Below, one piece after another: positions 8,193-16,364 of a stretch of 50,644 nt of DNA. A program made the translations under genes and the position numbers. Source of the DNA: Helicobacter trogontum (GTDB lineage Bacteria > Campylobacterota > Campylobacteria > Campylobacterales > Helicobacteraceae); contig NZ_JRPL02000013.1 in NCBI RefSeq assembly GCF_000765905.2, positions 1 to 50,644 of the forward strand, given 5' to 3'. The notes beneath the pieces were generated by a model, which saw only the letters and a program-made list of their open reading frames with translations, did no database searches and was not told the DNA's origin. Position 1 is the stretch's first letter. Each line of letters opens with the position of its first letter.

Positions 8193-8550
8193 TGCAATAG
8201 ATATTCAAATTACAGAGATTAAAGCCTATCTTTGAAGGCTTTGACTTTATAAGCACACCAGAGCAATTTGTGGGTGCTTGGAATTATGATAAAATAGAGT
8301 TTATTGCAAATGATAGCATTTGGCAGGGTTTTTTAAAGATAATATTGTTGATATGACAAATAAACTACTACTTGTAAATATAGATAAAAATATCTCAGGG
8401 GATTTAAAAGAAGTTATAATGCGAAATCTTGATTACCAAAACACACAAACTCATTTCAATCTAGGCTTAGACTTTAGAATCCTTACTTCTACATTTAAGG
8501 ATATAGAAGTGTTCCCCTTATCAATGCCTATTCAAATAAAGGTAAATTAA
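8187..8550 (+). pseudogene. Decayed effector C-terminal fragment (class A, copy 3)
   Basis: This stretch aligns with the last 120 codons of the 695-residue effector. Positions 8187-8229 are identical to 4512-4554; then a 2-base deletion (TATCTTTG against TATATCTTTG) breaks the frame, and another slip occurs near the GGGTTTTTTAAAG run at about 8328. The end from about 8341 is open (NLDYQNTQTHFNLGLDFRIL, then PLSMPIQIKVN) and is a class A tail. The open 3' part could still be translated, but the full fragment cannot. Confidence 0.65.
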
Positions 8551-9025
8551 TGAGTGTTTCTTTTCTTGAGTTTATCTTTTGTGTTGTTGTTTTATATGGT
8601 ATTGCACTGCTTGTTTGGAGTGTGATTTCACGAGTAAATACAATAATGCATAAGAAAGATTTTACAAAATATTGGAGCATTTATAGTGTGATATATTAGA
8701 TAGCAGTTGTGCTTTTTTGGATATTTTTAAAGGCTTGGGAGTTTATAGCATTTATGAATGGCTTGAATTCTACTTGCTCTCTATCATACCGTGTATTATA
8801 TCTGTCATATATTTTATAATTTTTAGATTCCTTAGTAGTCAAGAAATCCTCAAAGAATCCTTATCAAAAAATGAAAAAGTATGGATAGCCATAGCAAGTT
8901 TTTTTGCACTTTTTGCTTTCACCTATACCATCTCTAGCATTTTTTTATATAATACAGCGACTTGTAAGTTTTTTAGTGAGATGGATTGGTGGATTACATA
9001 TATTGTCATAGTATCTCTGATATAG
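8550..9025 (+). pseudogene. Frameshifted membrane protein, candidate immunity gene (alpha-like)
   Basis: A first frame (MSVSFLEFIFCVVVLYGIAL) runs from 8550 to a stop at 8697-8699. A second frame then continues to 9025 with three hydrophobic segments and the motif FLSSQEILKESLSKNEKVWI. That motif resembles FLSNNKQNIFLSKKEKYYMF of the alpha proteins. A single shift near 8690 joins the two parts into one four-helix protein of about 157 residues. It follows a class A tail, matching the pairing seen upstream. A start at TTG 8717 for the second part is possible but lacks a clear ribosome site. Confidence 0.55.
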
Positions 9026-9486
9026 ACTTTGGACTAGAGTATAAACTAAGCTTTGAGGAAAAGTCTAATCAAGCCATAGCCTTGTATGTCCTCTCTGGTA
9101 AATTCCAAATCTATTATGTATTGGATAGCTTTGAAACAGAAAGAATGAATGAAAGCACAATAGTTATATACCCCACACAAATTAAAGCTTATATAGATGA
9201 TAGCTTTGATTTTAGAGATCAATCTATGCAGTTTGTGGGTGCTTGGGATTATGAGAATGTGGGGTTTGATTTATTTTATTCAGTAATACAATACCGACAA
9301 TCACGCATACGAGATAAATTTCCAGATATGCTGACAACTATATTTGGCACAAAATCCACTTCCCCGACACCATTTCTGTTTTTCCTATATAATTCAGACT
9401 TTCTACGAGCAAAACAGCATTTCAATCTTGGCTTAGATTTCTTTTTATATAGCTCTACATTTTTGGATATTACATCAAAGGAATAG
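8986..9486 (+). CDS. Displaced effector C-terminal fragment (class C)
   Basis: An open frame of 166 codons; the part with similarity starts near 9020 (DIDFGLEYKLSFEEKSNQAI), so the first codons overlapping the previous gene may be spurious. It carries ALYVLSGKFQIYYVL, YPTQIKAYIDDSFDF and QFVGAWDYENV, all counterparts of the 695-residue effector, and a different ending (AKQHFNLGLDFFLYSSTFLD). It is the longest displaced fragment and holds a third tail type. It is followed 6 bases later by a membrane protein unlike the alpha and beta types. Confidence 0.5.
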   Translation: MVDYIYCHSISDIDFGLEYKLSFEEKSNQAIALYVLSGKFQIYYVLDSFETERMNESTIVIYPTQIKAYIDDSFDFRDQSMQFVGAWDYENVGFDLFYSVIQYRQSRIRDKFPDMLTTIFGTKSTSPTPFLFFLYNSDFLRAKQHFNLGLDFFLYSSTFLDITSKE

Positions 9487-9492
9487 TATACT

Positions 9493-10107
9493 ATGCTTGG
9501 CTCTTACACTAATGAAGCAATCGGTATGTTTTTTATCTATCATATAAATATTTTTGCTCTCTTTTTTATTGTATTGTTTTATCGCAAAGATAGATTCTTA
9601 GTAGGACTTCCGTTGTTCTTTGGGTATTGTGCTAGTATAGTGGTACTATATTTTTTAAATAACCCCTTGCAATCTTATATAAAAATTTTTGGCGTGTTGT
9701 ATTATGCTGGAATGGGCTTAATCTTTGCATTGTGCGTGTTTGTGAGTATAGAGAGATTTAAGAGGCATAAGAGTGGGCAGAATTTCATCATTGGCTTTAG
9801 CTTAGGATTTTTTATTTTGATCCTTAGCGTGTTGGCAAGTATAGCACTGCTATATGGGCTATCTTTGCTTTTTGGCTCTCATAGGGCATTTTTGCGATTT
9901 TTAGTGAAAGAATCTCTAGTCTTAGGAGTATTTTTGCTTTATTTTGTGGCAAGAAATGTTTATGGGCTGTGGGGCAAAACAAAAGGAGTAGCACAAAACA
10001 AGGTGTATTACTTGGTTTTTATGTTTGGTAGTGTAGTATTGGTGCTAAATTTCTTGCCTTATGTGGTAGAGTTTTTTAAGAGGATATCAATATATTATTA
10101 TTCATAA
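9493..10107 (+). CDS. Six-helix membrane protein, candidate immunity protein (third type)
   Basis: A 204-residue protein with about six hydrophobic segments (around residues 8-30, 36-56, 65-88, 100-130, 140-160 and 175-195). It is larger than the other membrane proteins of the array and does not share their KKEK or D-x5-PF motifs. Its place behind a class C effector tail suggests a matched immunity protein, but this is inference from layout only. Confidence 0.5.
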   Translation: MLGSYTNEAIGMFFIYHINIFALFFIVLFYRKDRFLVGLPLFFGYCASIVVLYFLNNPLQSYIKIFGVLYYAGMGLIFALCVFVSIERFKRHKSGQNFIIGFSLGFFILILSVLASIALLYGLSLLFGSHRAFLRFLVKESLVLGVFLLYFVARNVYGLWGKTKGVAQNKVYYLVFMFGSVVLVLNFLPYVVEFFKRISIYYYS

Positions 10108-10165
10108 TCTTAAAGACCAAAACACCTAACAATATTTTAATCTGGATTTAAAGTTTAAAATCATG
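10106..10165 (+). pseudogene. Decayed effector tail remnant
   Basis: The bases align with the NLDYQNTQ-x-YFNLGLDFRI coding segment of the class A tails (compare 8425-8484). There is an internal TAA and several substitutions. It marks an eighth cassette that has lost function. Confidence 0.6.
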
Positions 10166-10828
10166 ATTGTTATGTATATTTTTTAGAGAAGTTATACTCT
10201 ATTGTCTCACCATAGTCTTTTTGTGTATGTAAATAAATTTATTCTTTATCTCTTAGATGAGAGCGTGAATTTATTATGGCCTTGTAATTCTATTGACTTC
10301 AATGTTATTTGGTTTCATTGTGTCTGTTATACTTGAATACTTTGTTCTGTGCCATGCGTGATGAGTTTTAATGGTGCTAAATTTGATGAATGTAAAGAGT
10401 TTGTTATATCTATTTTTGTGTTGAATACAATAGACTTCTTATATTATTAAATACGCCTGTTTTTCTTATTAAATTTATTATTCTGCTTAATATTAATAAT
10501 GGAAGTTTTATAAGAATGTGTTGGGCTATATATTAGACTAGGATTCGTTTGGTTATACAAAACTTCTAGATAAACTGCTTTATCTGTATAAAAGATAACT
10601 ATTTTATCGTGTCCTAATACATTATTCACTCTCACTCAAAGACAAACATTAACCATACCGCAAGTAAAAATAGAGGAGCTGCAAAAATGCATCACATCTA
10701 TTATGCTATATAGTATTGTTTAACTCTTAGATAAAGCTACTCAATGATTGCTTAACCACACAAGAACTAAATACCCAAAACTTATCTCATAGAAAGCCTC
10801 GCACCATATCCCTGCATAAAAATAGTTT
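10166..10828. other. Decayed spacer between the effector array and trpE
   Basis: No intact gene is convincing here. Just after the decayed tail, short hydrophobic stretches read on the plus strand (for example around 10299-10349) are broken by stops, consistent with a decayed membrane gene of the array. On the minus strand, 10635-10447 is open from a GTG for 62 codons (DKIVIFYTDKAVYLEVLYNQ). This faintly recalls the start of RhuM-type proteins, but is too short and diverged to call. Confidence 0.4.
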
Positions 10829-12370
10829 TTAATTTGGCTTAATTAAAATATCATGGAGGGCTTTCATTTTATTGCATGTTTCAATATATTCATTCGTGGG
10901 ATCAGAATCTATTACAATACCTGCTCCAGCTTGCAAATAATAGATTCCATTTTGCACGACTGCAGAGCGTAGAGTAATTGCAGAATCTAAATCTCCATTT
11001 CTAGTAAAATATAAAATCGCACCAGAATAAATTGACCTTTTATGTGTTTCGTATTGTGCGAGCTTTTTAATTGCCTCAATCTTTGGTGCACCGCTTACTG
11101 TGCCAGCAGGAAAACACGCTTTAAAGCAATCGTTATTATCCCTACCTTCCATAATCTCGCCACACACCTCAGATACGATATGTATAACACTTGAATATCT
11201 TTCAATGACTTTAAATGCATTGATTTTGACACTTCCAATCTTAGCATTTCGCCCAATGTCATTTCGTCCCAAATCAACAAGCATTAAATGTTCTGCATTT
11301 TCCTTTTCATCATTGAGTAGTTCTTGCTCCAAGATTCTATCTTCTTGTGCATTTGCCCCTCTTTTTCTTGTCCCAGCAATAGGACGCAATGTTTGTATAT
11401 TATCTTTACATTGTAACATCACCTCAGGACTAGCCCCAATAACACTAAAAGCACCAAAATCTAGATAATACATATATGGGCTTGGATTATTATGTCGCAA
11501 TGTTTCATAAAAATGCAGTGGATTCATATTGCTCTTAATTGCTACTGCACGACTAAGCACACATTGCAAAAAAGTGCCTTTATAAATTTCATCTTTAATT
11601 CTTGCTACATTTGCTTCATACCATTCCTTGGAATCTTCATAAACAATCTTTGATTCTAAAACCTCATGTCCCTCCAAGAGTTCATTTGTCTGTGTATTGC
11701 GCAATGACATAATCTCTTTTCGCAGCGTTTCTAATTTAGCTTGAGCATCATTATTTAGCGTATTCACAACAATATACATAGAATCATAAAAATGATCAAA
11801 TACGATACATTCTTGTGGAAATACAAGCAAAGCTTCAGGTGCATCATAAAGGCTTTCTTGCTGAAACATAATATTTTCACATTCACTAAAAAATTCATAC
11901 CCAACAAAGCCTAATCCACCAAGTGGCAAGGGGAGAGATTTTAATATCTTTGGAATCTTGGGCAATGCATTTCTAAATATTTTTGCAAGCTCTAAAAAGT
12001 CAAAATCAACATCACTGCCTTTCCTTGCGTGATTATTTTGTATGGATGAAATAGAATCTTTTAACTGCATTAAAAATGGTGGCAATTCAGTATATTCTGC
12101 AAGATTTGACAAGAGAAAGCTATTTGCTCGATTTTTAGGAGAATCTTTTATGTAGGTTTCAAATGTATATAACATTTTAGAATCTTGACTATATTTTTGC
12201 AAACCAAAATTAATGTTACGCACAATTATTGAATATCGCCCCTTACCACTTTCAAGCGAAGCAGATTCCAATAAAAAATGTGCATTAATACCCTTATACA
12301 CTGCAAGTGGCGTGTGCATATTGGCATTCATATAAGTATAGGCAAATTGCATATCATCTTGTTGCATCAT
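10829..12370 (-). CDS. trpE: Anthranilate synthase component I
   Basis: A 513-residue chorismate-binding enzyme that makes anthranilate from chorismate and glutamine-derived ammonia, the first step of tryptophan synthesis. It carries the N-terminal LLESASLESGKGRYS segment typical of the tryptophan-binding site, then IAGTRKRG, LMLVDLGRNDIGR, PAGTVSGAPKIEAI and GAGIVIDSDPTNEY of the catalytic domain. The separate glutamine amidotransferase subunit is not in the window. It stands alone, divergent from the ferredoxin gene. AAGGGGA precedes the start. PabB is the alternative, but the feedback-type segment and the length favour TrpE. Confidence 0.85.
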   Translation of the reverse strand: MMQQDDMQFAYTYMNANMHTPLAVYKGINAHFLLESASLESGKGRYSIIVRNINFGLQKYSQDSKMLYTFETYIKDSPKNRANSFLLSNLAEYTELPPFLMQLKDSISSIQNNHARKGSDVDFDFLELAKIFRNALPKIPKILKSLPLPLGGLGFVGYEFFSECENIMFQQESLYDAPEALLVFPQECIVFDHFYDSMYIVVNTLNNDAQAKLETLRKEIMSLRNTQTNELLEGHEVLESKIVYEDSKEWYEANVARIKDEIYKGTFLQCVLSRAVAIKSNMNPLHFYETLRHNNPSPYMYYLDFGAFSVIGASPEVMLQCKDNIQTLRPIAGTRKRGANAQEDRILEQELLNDEKENAEHLMLVDLGRNDIGRNAKIGSVKINAFKVIERYSSVIHIVSEVCGEIMEGRDNNDCFKACFPAGTVSGAPKIEAIKKLAQYETHKRSIYSGAILYFTRNGDLDSAITLRSAVVQNGIYYLQAGAGIVIDSDPTNEYIETCNKMKALHDILIKPN

Positions 12371-12396
12371 AAATCCCCTTTATCATTAGCTATTTA

Positions 12397-12402
12397 TTTA
12401 TA
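12397..12402 (-). promoter_or_regulatory. Extended -10 promoter of trpE
   Basis: On the minus strand TGGTATAAA lies 27 nt before the trpE ATG, an extended -10 motif at a distance giving a short leader. No leader peptide rich in Trp codons was seen in the remaining space. Confidence 0.5.
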
Positions 12403-12555
12403 CCAGCATTTGGATTTTTAGGTATCAGAGCATAACGTGAATAAAAGATTATAGCAAAATATTATGAAGTGTCTCTTGATGCCCTACTCTAAATACATTC
12501 CAAACACTCCTTGAAAAGTGTTATAAACAAAATATAAGCTAATTGAAGTTTTATT

Positions 12556-12567
12556 GTATAATTATAC
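12556..12567 (+). promoter_or_regulatory. -10 box of the ferredoxin gene inside a 12-bp palindrome
   Basis: TATAAT at 12557-12562 lies within the perfect palindrome GTATAATTATAC, 27 nt before the ferredoxin ATG. The palindrome might also be a regulator site, which is speculative. Confidence 0.5.
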
Positions 12568-12588
12568 AAATTTTTAATAGGAAACAAT

Positions 12589-12801
12589 ATGTCTTCACTT
12601 GCTATTCTTAATCAATGTATCGCTTGTGATGCATGTCGTGATGTATGCCCAACACAAGCTATTCATATCGGAGAACCTATTTATACAATCATACAACAAA
12701 AATGTATTTTATGTGCTGGTTATGCAGAAAACCCAAGCTGTATAGAAGTTTGCCCAGTTGATGCAATTATTTACACCACAAAAGATATGGAACAAACATG
12801 A
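12589..12801 (+). CDS. fdx: Ferredoxin with two [4Fe-4S] clusters
   Basis: A 70-residue bacterial-type ferredoxin and electron carrier. The first cluster motif is CIACDACRDVCP. The second is CILC, an 8-residue loop, then CIEVCP, the longer spacing typical of the YfhL/Alvin type. The protein is acidic and cytoplasmic, with no extensions. AGGAAAC precedes the start. It is followed 24 bases later by the Ppx/GppA gene in the same direction, an order also found in H. pylori as I recall. The electron partner is not shown by the sequence. Confidence 0.85.
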   Translation: MSSLAILNQCIACDACRDVCPTQAIHIGEPIYTIIQQKCILCAGYAENPSCIEVCPVDAIIYTTKDMEQT

Positions 12802-12825
12802 CTTTATCGTGAAAAAAGGATAACT

Positions 12826-14316
12826 ATGGCAAAGATCACAACAATCATAGACATTGGCTCAAACTCAGCACGTATGGCGATTTTCCAAAAAACAAGTCGC
12901 TACGGATTTCATCTCATACATGAGTTAAAGTCAAAGGTGCGTATTTCTGAAGGAAGCTATGAGCATGAATCCTATTTACAACCACAAGCTATGTCAAGAG
13001 CCCTAAATGCACTTAAAGAATTCAAAAAGGTAAGTGACTCATTAAAAAGTCGAAAACTCATCTGTGTCGCAACTTCAGCTATACGTGATGCACCAAACAA
13101 AGCAGAATTTATCACGCAAGTAAAAAAAGAATGTGGCATAGCTATAAAAGTGATAGATGGCACAAAAGAAGCCTATTATGGTGCGCTTGCATGTGCTAAT
13201 TTATTGCATGAAAAAAGTGGTGTTACTATTGATATTGGTGGTGGTAGCACAGAGCTTGCTTGTATTGAAAATGGTATAATACAAACGATGGTGTCATTAA
13301 ATCTAGGCAGTATTCGACTGAAAGAACTCTTTTTTGACCACAATAAAATGCAAGAGGCATACGACTATGTAAGAAAGCATGTAAGAGAGCATCTTAAAGA
13401 TATTAAAGCCTTTTGTGCAACCTCATCTTCTATGCAAAATCTAAATGTATTTGGGATTGGTGGCAGTATTCGAGCATATGCAAAATATGAAATGGGATTA
13501 GAATCTTATGCCTTTAATTTTTTGCATGGCTATGAACTTTATGTAGAAAAGATCTTGGGGCATTTGGAGACTATTACACATGCAAGTAATAGGTGGCTTT
13601 TAGAGAATGGGTTTGAAGAAGGGCGTGTAGATTCTATACGACCAGGTCTACTTATTTTACAAGCAATCTTGGAAGAACTCAATGCAAAAAAACTTATTAT
13701 CAGCGGTGTTGGTGTGCGTGAGGGTGTGTTTTTGAATGATATGTTGCGATATCATCATGGAAAGATTCCAAATAATATCAATCCGAGCGTACGATCGCTC
13801 CAAGATATTTTTCTCACAAGTCTTGATGATTCTAAAACAATTAGCCAACATGCAAGAACATTATTTCATCTTTTACAAGAATCCTATGACTTAGAAGATT
13901 CTCACCTGCAAGCCCTGCAAGTTGCTAGCAAACTCTATAATATTGGAGCAAACTTTAACTTCTATCAAGCACATAAACACAGTGCCTATATTGCACTCCA
14001 TTCATTGCATTATGGTTTTGGACATAAAGAGCGTTATACGATAGCTACTCTTTTAGAATCATCACATAAAAAACGACCAAAATTTATTAGCCCAATGCTT
14101 GCAAATCTATTACCAGAACATGATACCTTGCAGATTTTAAGCTTTATTTTTGCATTAAGTGTCGCCCTTGCTAAAGAGAGAAAAGTAACCATAAGTTTTA
14201 ACAACCATACACTTTCCATCAATATACATGCCCTACCCTTGCAACAAGCATTAAAAGAAATTGTATTGCCGCGGTTAGAAAACTATCCAAAACTAAACTT
14301 TGTCATCAACGACTAA
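12826..14316 (+). CDS. ppx: Ppx/GppA family exopolyphosphatase / pppGpp phosphohydrolase
   Basis: A 496-residue member of the actin-like ASKHA fold family that hydrolyses polyphosphate and/or pppGpp. Phosphate-loop motifs DIGSNSARMAIF (residue about 8) and TIDIGGGSTELA (about 130) are intact, as are VATSAIRDAPN and GIGGSIRAYAKYEM. The C-terminal 180 residues are helical and resemble the HD-like region of long Ppx/GppA proteins (GANFNFYQAHKHSAYIALHS). It lies directly behind the ferredoxin gene and is probably co-transcribed. Sequence alone does not separate Ppx from GppA activity. Confidence 0.85.
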   Translation: MAKITTIIDIGSNSARMAIFQKTSRYGFHLIHELKSKVRISEGSYEHESYLQPQAMSRALNALKEFKKVSDSLKSRKLICVATSAIRDAPNKAEFITQVKKECGIAIKVIDGTKEAYYGALACANLLHEKSGVTIDIGGGSTELACIENGIIQTMVSLNLGSIRLKELFFDHNKMQEAYDYVRKHVREHLKDIKAFCATSSSMQNLNVFGIGGSIRAYAKYEMGLESYAFNFLHGYELYVEKILGHLETITHASNRWLLENGFEEGRVDSIRPGLLILQAILEELNAKKLIISGVGVREGVFLNDMLRYHHGKIPNNINPSVRSLQDIFLTSLDDSKTISQHARTLFHLLQESYDLEDSHLQALQVASKLYNIGANFNFYQAHKHSAYIALHSLHYGFGHKERYTIATLLESSHKKRPKFISPMLANLLPEHDTLQILSFIFALSVALAKERKVTISFNNHTLSINIHALPLQQALKEIVLPRLENYPKLNFVIND

Positions 14317-14422
14317 TAAAAGCATATACTCTACTCTGATAGCCCAATAAAACACATAATCAATATGCAAAGCATAGTCTTATCTCATGCCAATTGCTAG
14401 TTATTACTCTTTGATAAAATTA

Positions 14423-14431
14423 TGATATAAT
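14423..14431 (+). promoter_or_regulatory. Extended -10 promoter of the DUF507-carA operon
   Basis: TGATATAAT matches the extended -10 motif TGnTATAAT and lies 57 nt ahead of the preferred start at 14489. The spacer back to ppx holds no other clear signal. Confidence 0.55.
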
Positions 14432-14488
14432 ACTATCTTATTTATCGCATAGACGAATATAATGCAAATGGTTCTAATAGGGGAAATC

Positions 14489-15034
14489 ATGAAACTGAAA
14501 CCACAACACGCACAATTTTTAGCAGAACGCATTATCCTTGAGCTAAGCCGCTCAAATCTTGTCCAAATCAATGCCACTCTACCAAATCTAAATCGCCTTG
14601 CTACAACACTTATAAAAGAAGATATGCAACAAGAATATGCCATAGAATCTAAAGCACGTGAGCTATTAGACGCACATCAAGATACAATTGAAGAAGATGA
14701 GGTCAATGAAAAACAAGTTTTTGCAATGATTAAAAAGCAGATTGCTAAAGAAAGAGGCTTTTTACTTTCATATAAAGAACGCTATAGTCAGTTAGCACAT
14801 GAGATACTAGACGCACTTTTTGAAGAAAGCTATATTGATTTTAATGTGCCAGAAAATGTAGTAAAAAACTTTATCATAGAATCGATTGATTCATATTTTG
14901 ATTTTCATGAACATGCCTATGACAACGCAATTGAAAAAATTAAGAATTATAAACGAAAGTTGATACCTGGTAGTGAAGAATATGAATTAATTTTTGCAAA
15001 ACTCTATGAAGAAGAACTAAATAAACGAGGTTAA
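14489..15034 (+). CDS. DUF507 family protein
   Basis: A 181-residue soluble helical protein. The start at 14489 (MKLKPQHAQFLAERIILELS) is chosen over the upstream in-frame ATG at 14462 because AGGGGAA lies just before it and because DUF507 proteins begin with this motif. The family is conserved in epsilonproteobacteria and its function is unknown. The C-terminus is Lys/Glu-rich. The gene is separated from carA by a single base, so the two are an operon, but no link to pyrimidine or arginine synthesis is established. Confidence 0.8.
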   Translation: MKLKPQHAQFLAERIILELSRSNLVQINATLPNLNRLATTLIKEDMQQEYAIESKARELLDAHQDTIEEDEVNEKQVFAMIKKQIAKERGFLLSYKERYSQLAHEILDALFEESYIDFNVPENVVKNFIIESIDSYFDFHEHAYDNAIEKIKNYKRKLIPGSEEYELIFAKLYEEELNKRG

Positions 15035-15035
15035 T

Positions 15036-16181
15036 ATGAAATTACATGATATATGGCTTTATTTTGCTAATGGACTTTTATTGCAAGCAAAAGGGTTTGG
15101 GAAAGAGGGCACAGCTATTGGTGAAGCAGTCTTTAACACATCTATGACAGGTTATCAAGAGATTATTAGCGATCCTAGTTATGCAGGGCAATTTATTGTA
15201 TTTTGTATGCCAGAGATTGGTATTGTTGGATGTAATCCACAAGATATGGAAAGTAAAAAACCATTTGCAAAAGGTGTGCTTATTAGAAATCTAAGTAGCA
15301 TTAGCTCAAACTTTCGTGCTACACAGGATTTGCAATCATTTTTTATTGATAATAATCTCATGGGGATTTGTAATGTTGATACAAGAAGCATTGTAAAGAT
15401 GTTACGCGATAATGGTGCAATGATGATGATTGCATCAAGTGAACTAAAAGATAGGGAATCATTACAAAAAGCATTACAAGCAGCCAAAAAAATAGAAGAG
15501 ATTAATTATGTTGCAGAAGTCAGCACAAGAGAACCCTATATACATGATGAAAGCACATTTGATTTTACAAACTTTTCATACCCTAAAATTGACACAAACG
15601 ATAAAGGAAAGAAAAAGATTGTAGCCATTGATTTTGGTATTAAACGAAATATTCTAAATGAGCTTAGTAAGGTTGGACTCATTGTAGAAGTCTTACCGCA
15701 CACCTTTGATGTCAATACTTTAATACAGAGATATAAGCAGAAAGAAATTAGTGGTATTTTTTTGAGCAATGGCCCAGGTGATCCCGTATTATTACAAGAT
15801 CAAATTGAAAAAATAAAGCAACTTATTGCAGAACAAATCCCAATGTTTGGCATTTGCTTAGGACACCAACTCTTAAGCAATGCACATGGATACATCACCT
15901 ATAAACTTAAATTTGGACAGCATGGTGGCAACCACCCAGTAAAAAATATGCAAACAAATACACTTGAGATTACTGCACAAAATCACAACTATAATGTACC
16001 TGAATCTATCGTAGAAGTAGCAACAATCACACACAGAAATCTGTTTGATAATACGATTGAAGGAGTGTATTACAAAAACTCTCCAATCTTTTCAGTTCAA
16101 CACCACCCAGAATCAAGTCCAGGACCACGTGAAGCAAGCAAACTTTTTGCTGACTTTAAAGATTTAGTAGCCAAAATATAG
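15036..16181 (+). CDS. carA: Carbamoyl-phosphate synthase small (glutaminase) subunit
   Basis: A 381-residue protein that hydrolyses glutamine and passes ammonia to CarB to make carbamoyl phosphate for arginine and pyrimidine synthesis. The N-terminal CarA domain is visible (TGYQEIISDPSYAGQ, CNVDTRSIVKMLRDNGAM). The class I amidotransferase domain has the nucleophile in FGICLGHQL and the His/Glu pair in HHPESSPGP. The length is normal for the family. It is coupled to the DUF507 gene; carB is not in the window. Confidence 0.93.
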   Translation: MKLHDIWLYFANGLLLQAKGFGKEGTAIGEAVFNTSMTGYQEIISDPSYAGQFIVFCMPEIGIVGCNPQDMESKKPFAKGVLIRNLSSISSNFRATQDLQSFFIDNNLMGICNVDTRSIVKMLRDNGAMMMIASSELKDRESLQKALQAAKKIEEINYVAEVSTREPYIHDESTFDFTNFSYPKIDTNDKGKKKIVAIDFGIKRNILNELSKVGLIVEVLPHTFDVNTLIQRYKQKEISGIFLSNGPGDPVLLQDQIEKIKQLIAEQIPMFGICLGHQLLSNAHGYITYKLKFGQHGGNHPVKNMQTNTLEITAQNHNYNVPESIVEVATITHRNLFDNTIEGVYYKNSPIFSVQHHPESSPGPREASKLFADFKDLVAKI

Positions 16182-16364
16182 GTTTATAAAATCTTAGCCT
16201 TGTGTTATTTAAAGAGACACAAAATTGCAAAAAGCATTGGGTTGCACGCATCTAATCGTGTCCCAACACCAAGAAATCTTGCTTTTTTGTTCCTTTCAGA
16301 ATGTTTTCCTCTAGTTTTTTTCTAACCAAAAGCTACATAATCCCACTCTCAAGGATAAAACATT

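Noticed and set aside
10447-10635. 62-codon minus-strand frame with slight resemblance to RhuM-type proteins
   Set aside because: Too short, GTG start without a ribosome site, and the similarity is only a dozen loosely matching residues; kept as a remark in the spacer entry.
10829-12370. PabB (aminodeoxychorismate synthase) instead of TrpE
   Set aside because: The N-terminal LLES-x-GRYS segment and overall length fit TrpE better; the nearby PabC-like gene made PabB worth considering but it is 4 kb away and on the other strand.
15179-15487. Antisense open frame inside carA
   Set aside because: It is the shadow of a strongly conserved gene on the other strand, without its own ribosome site.
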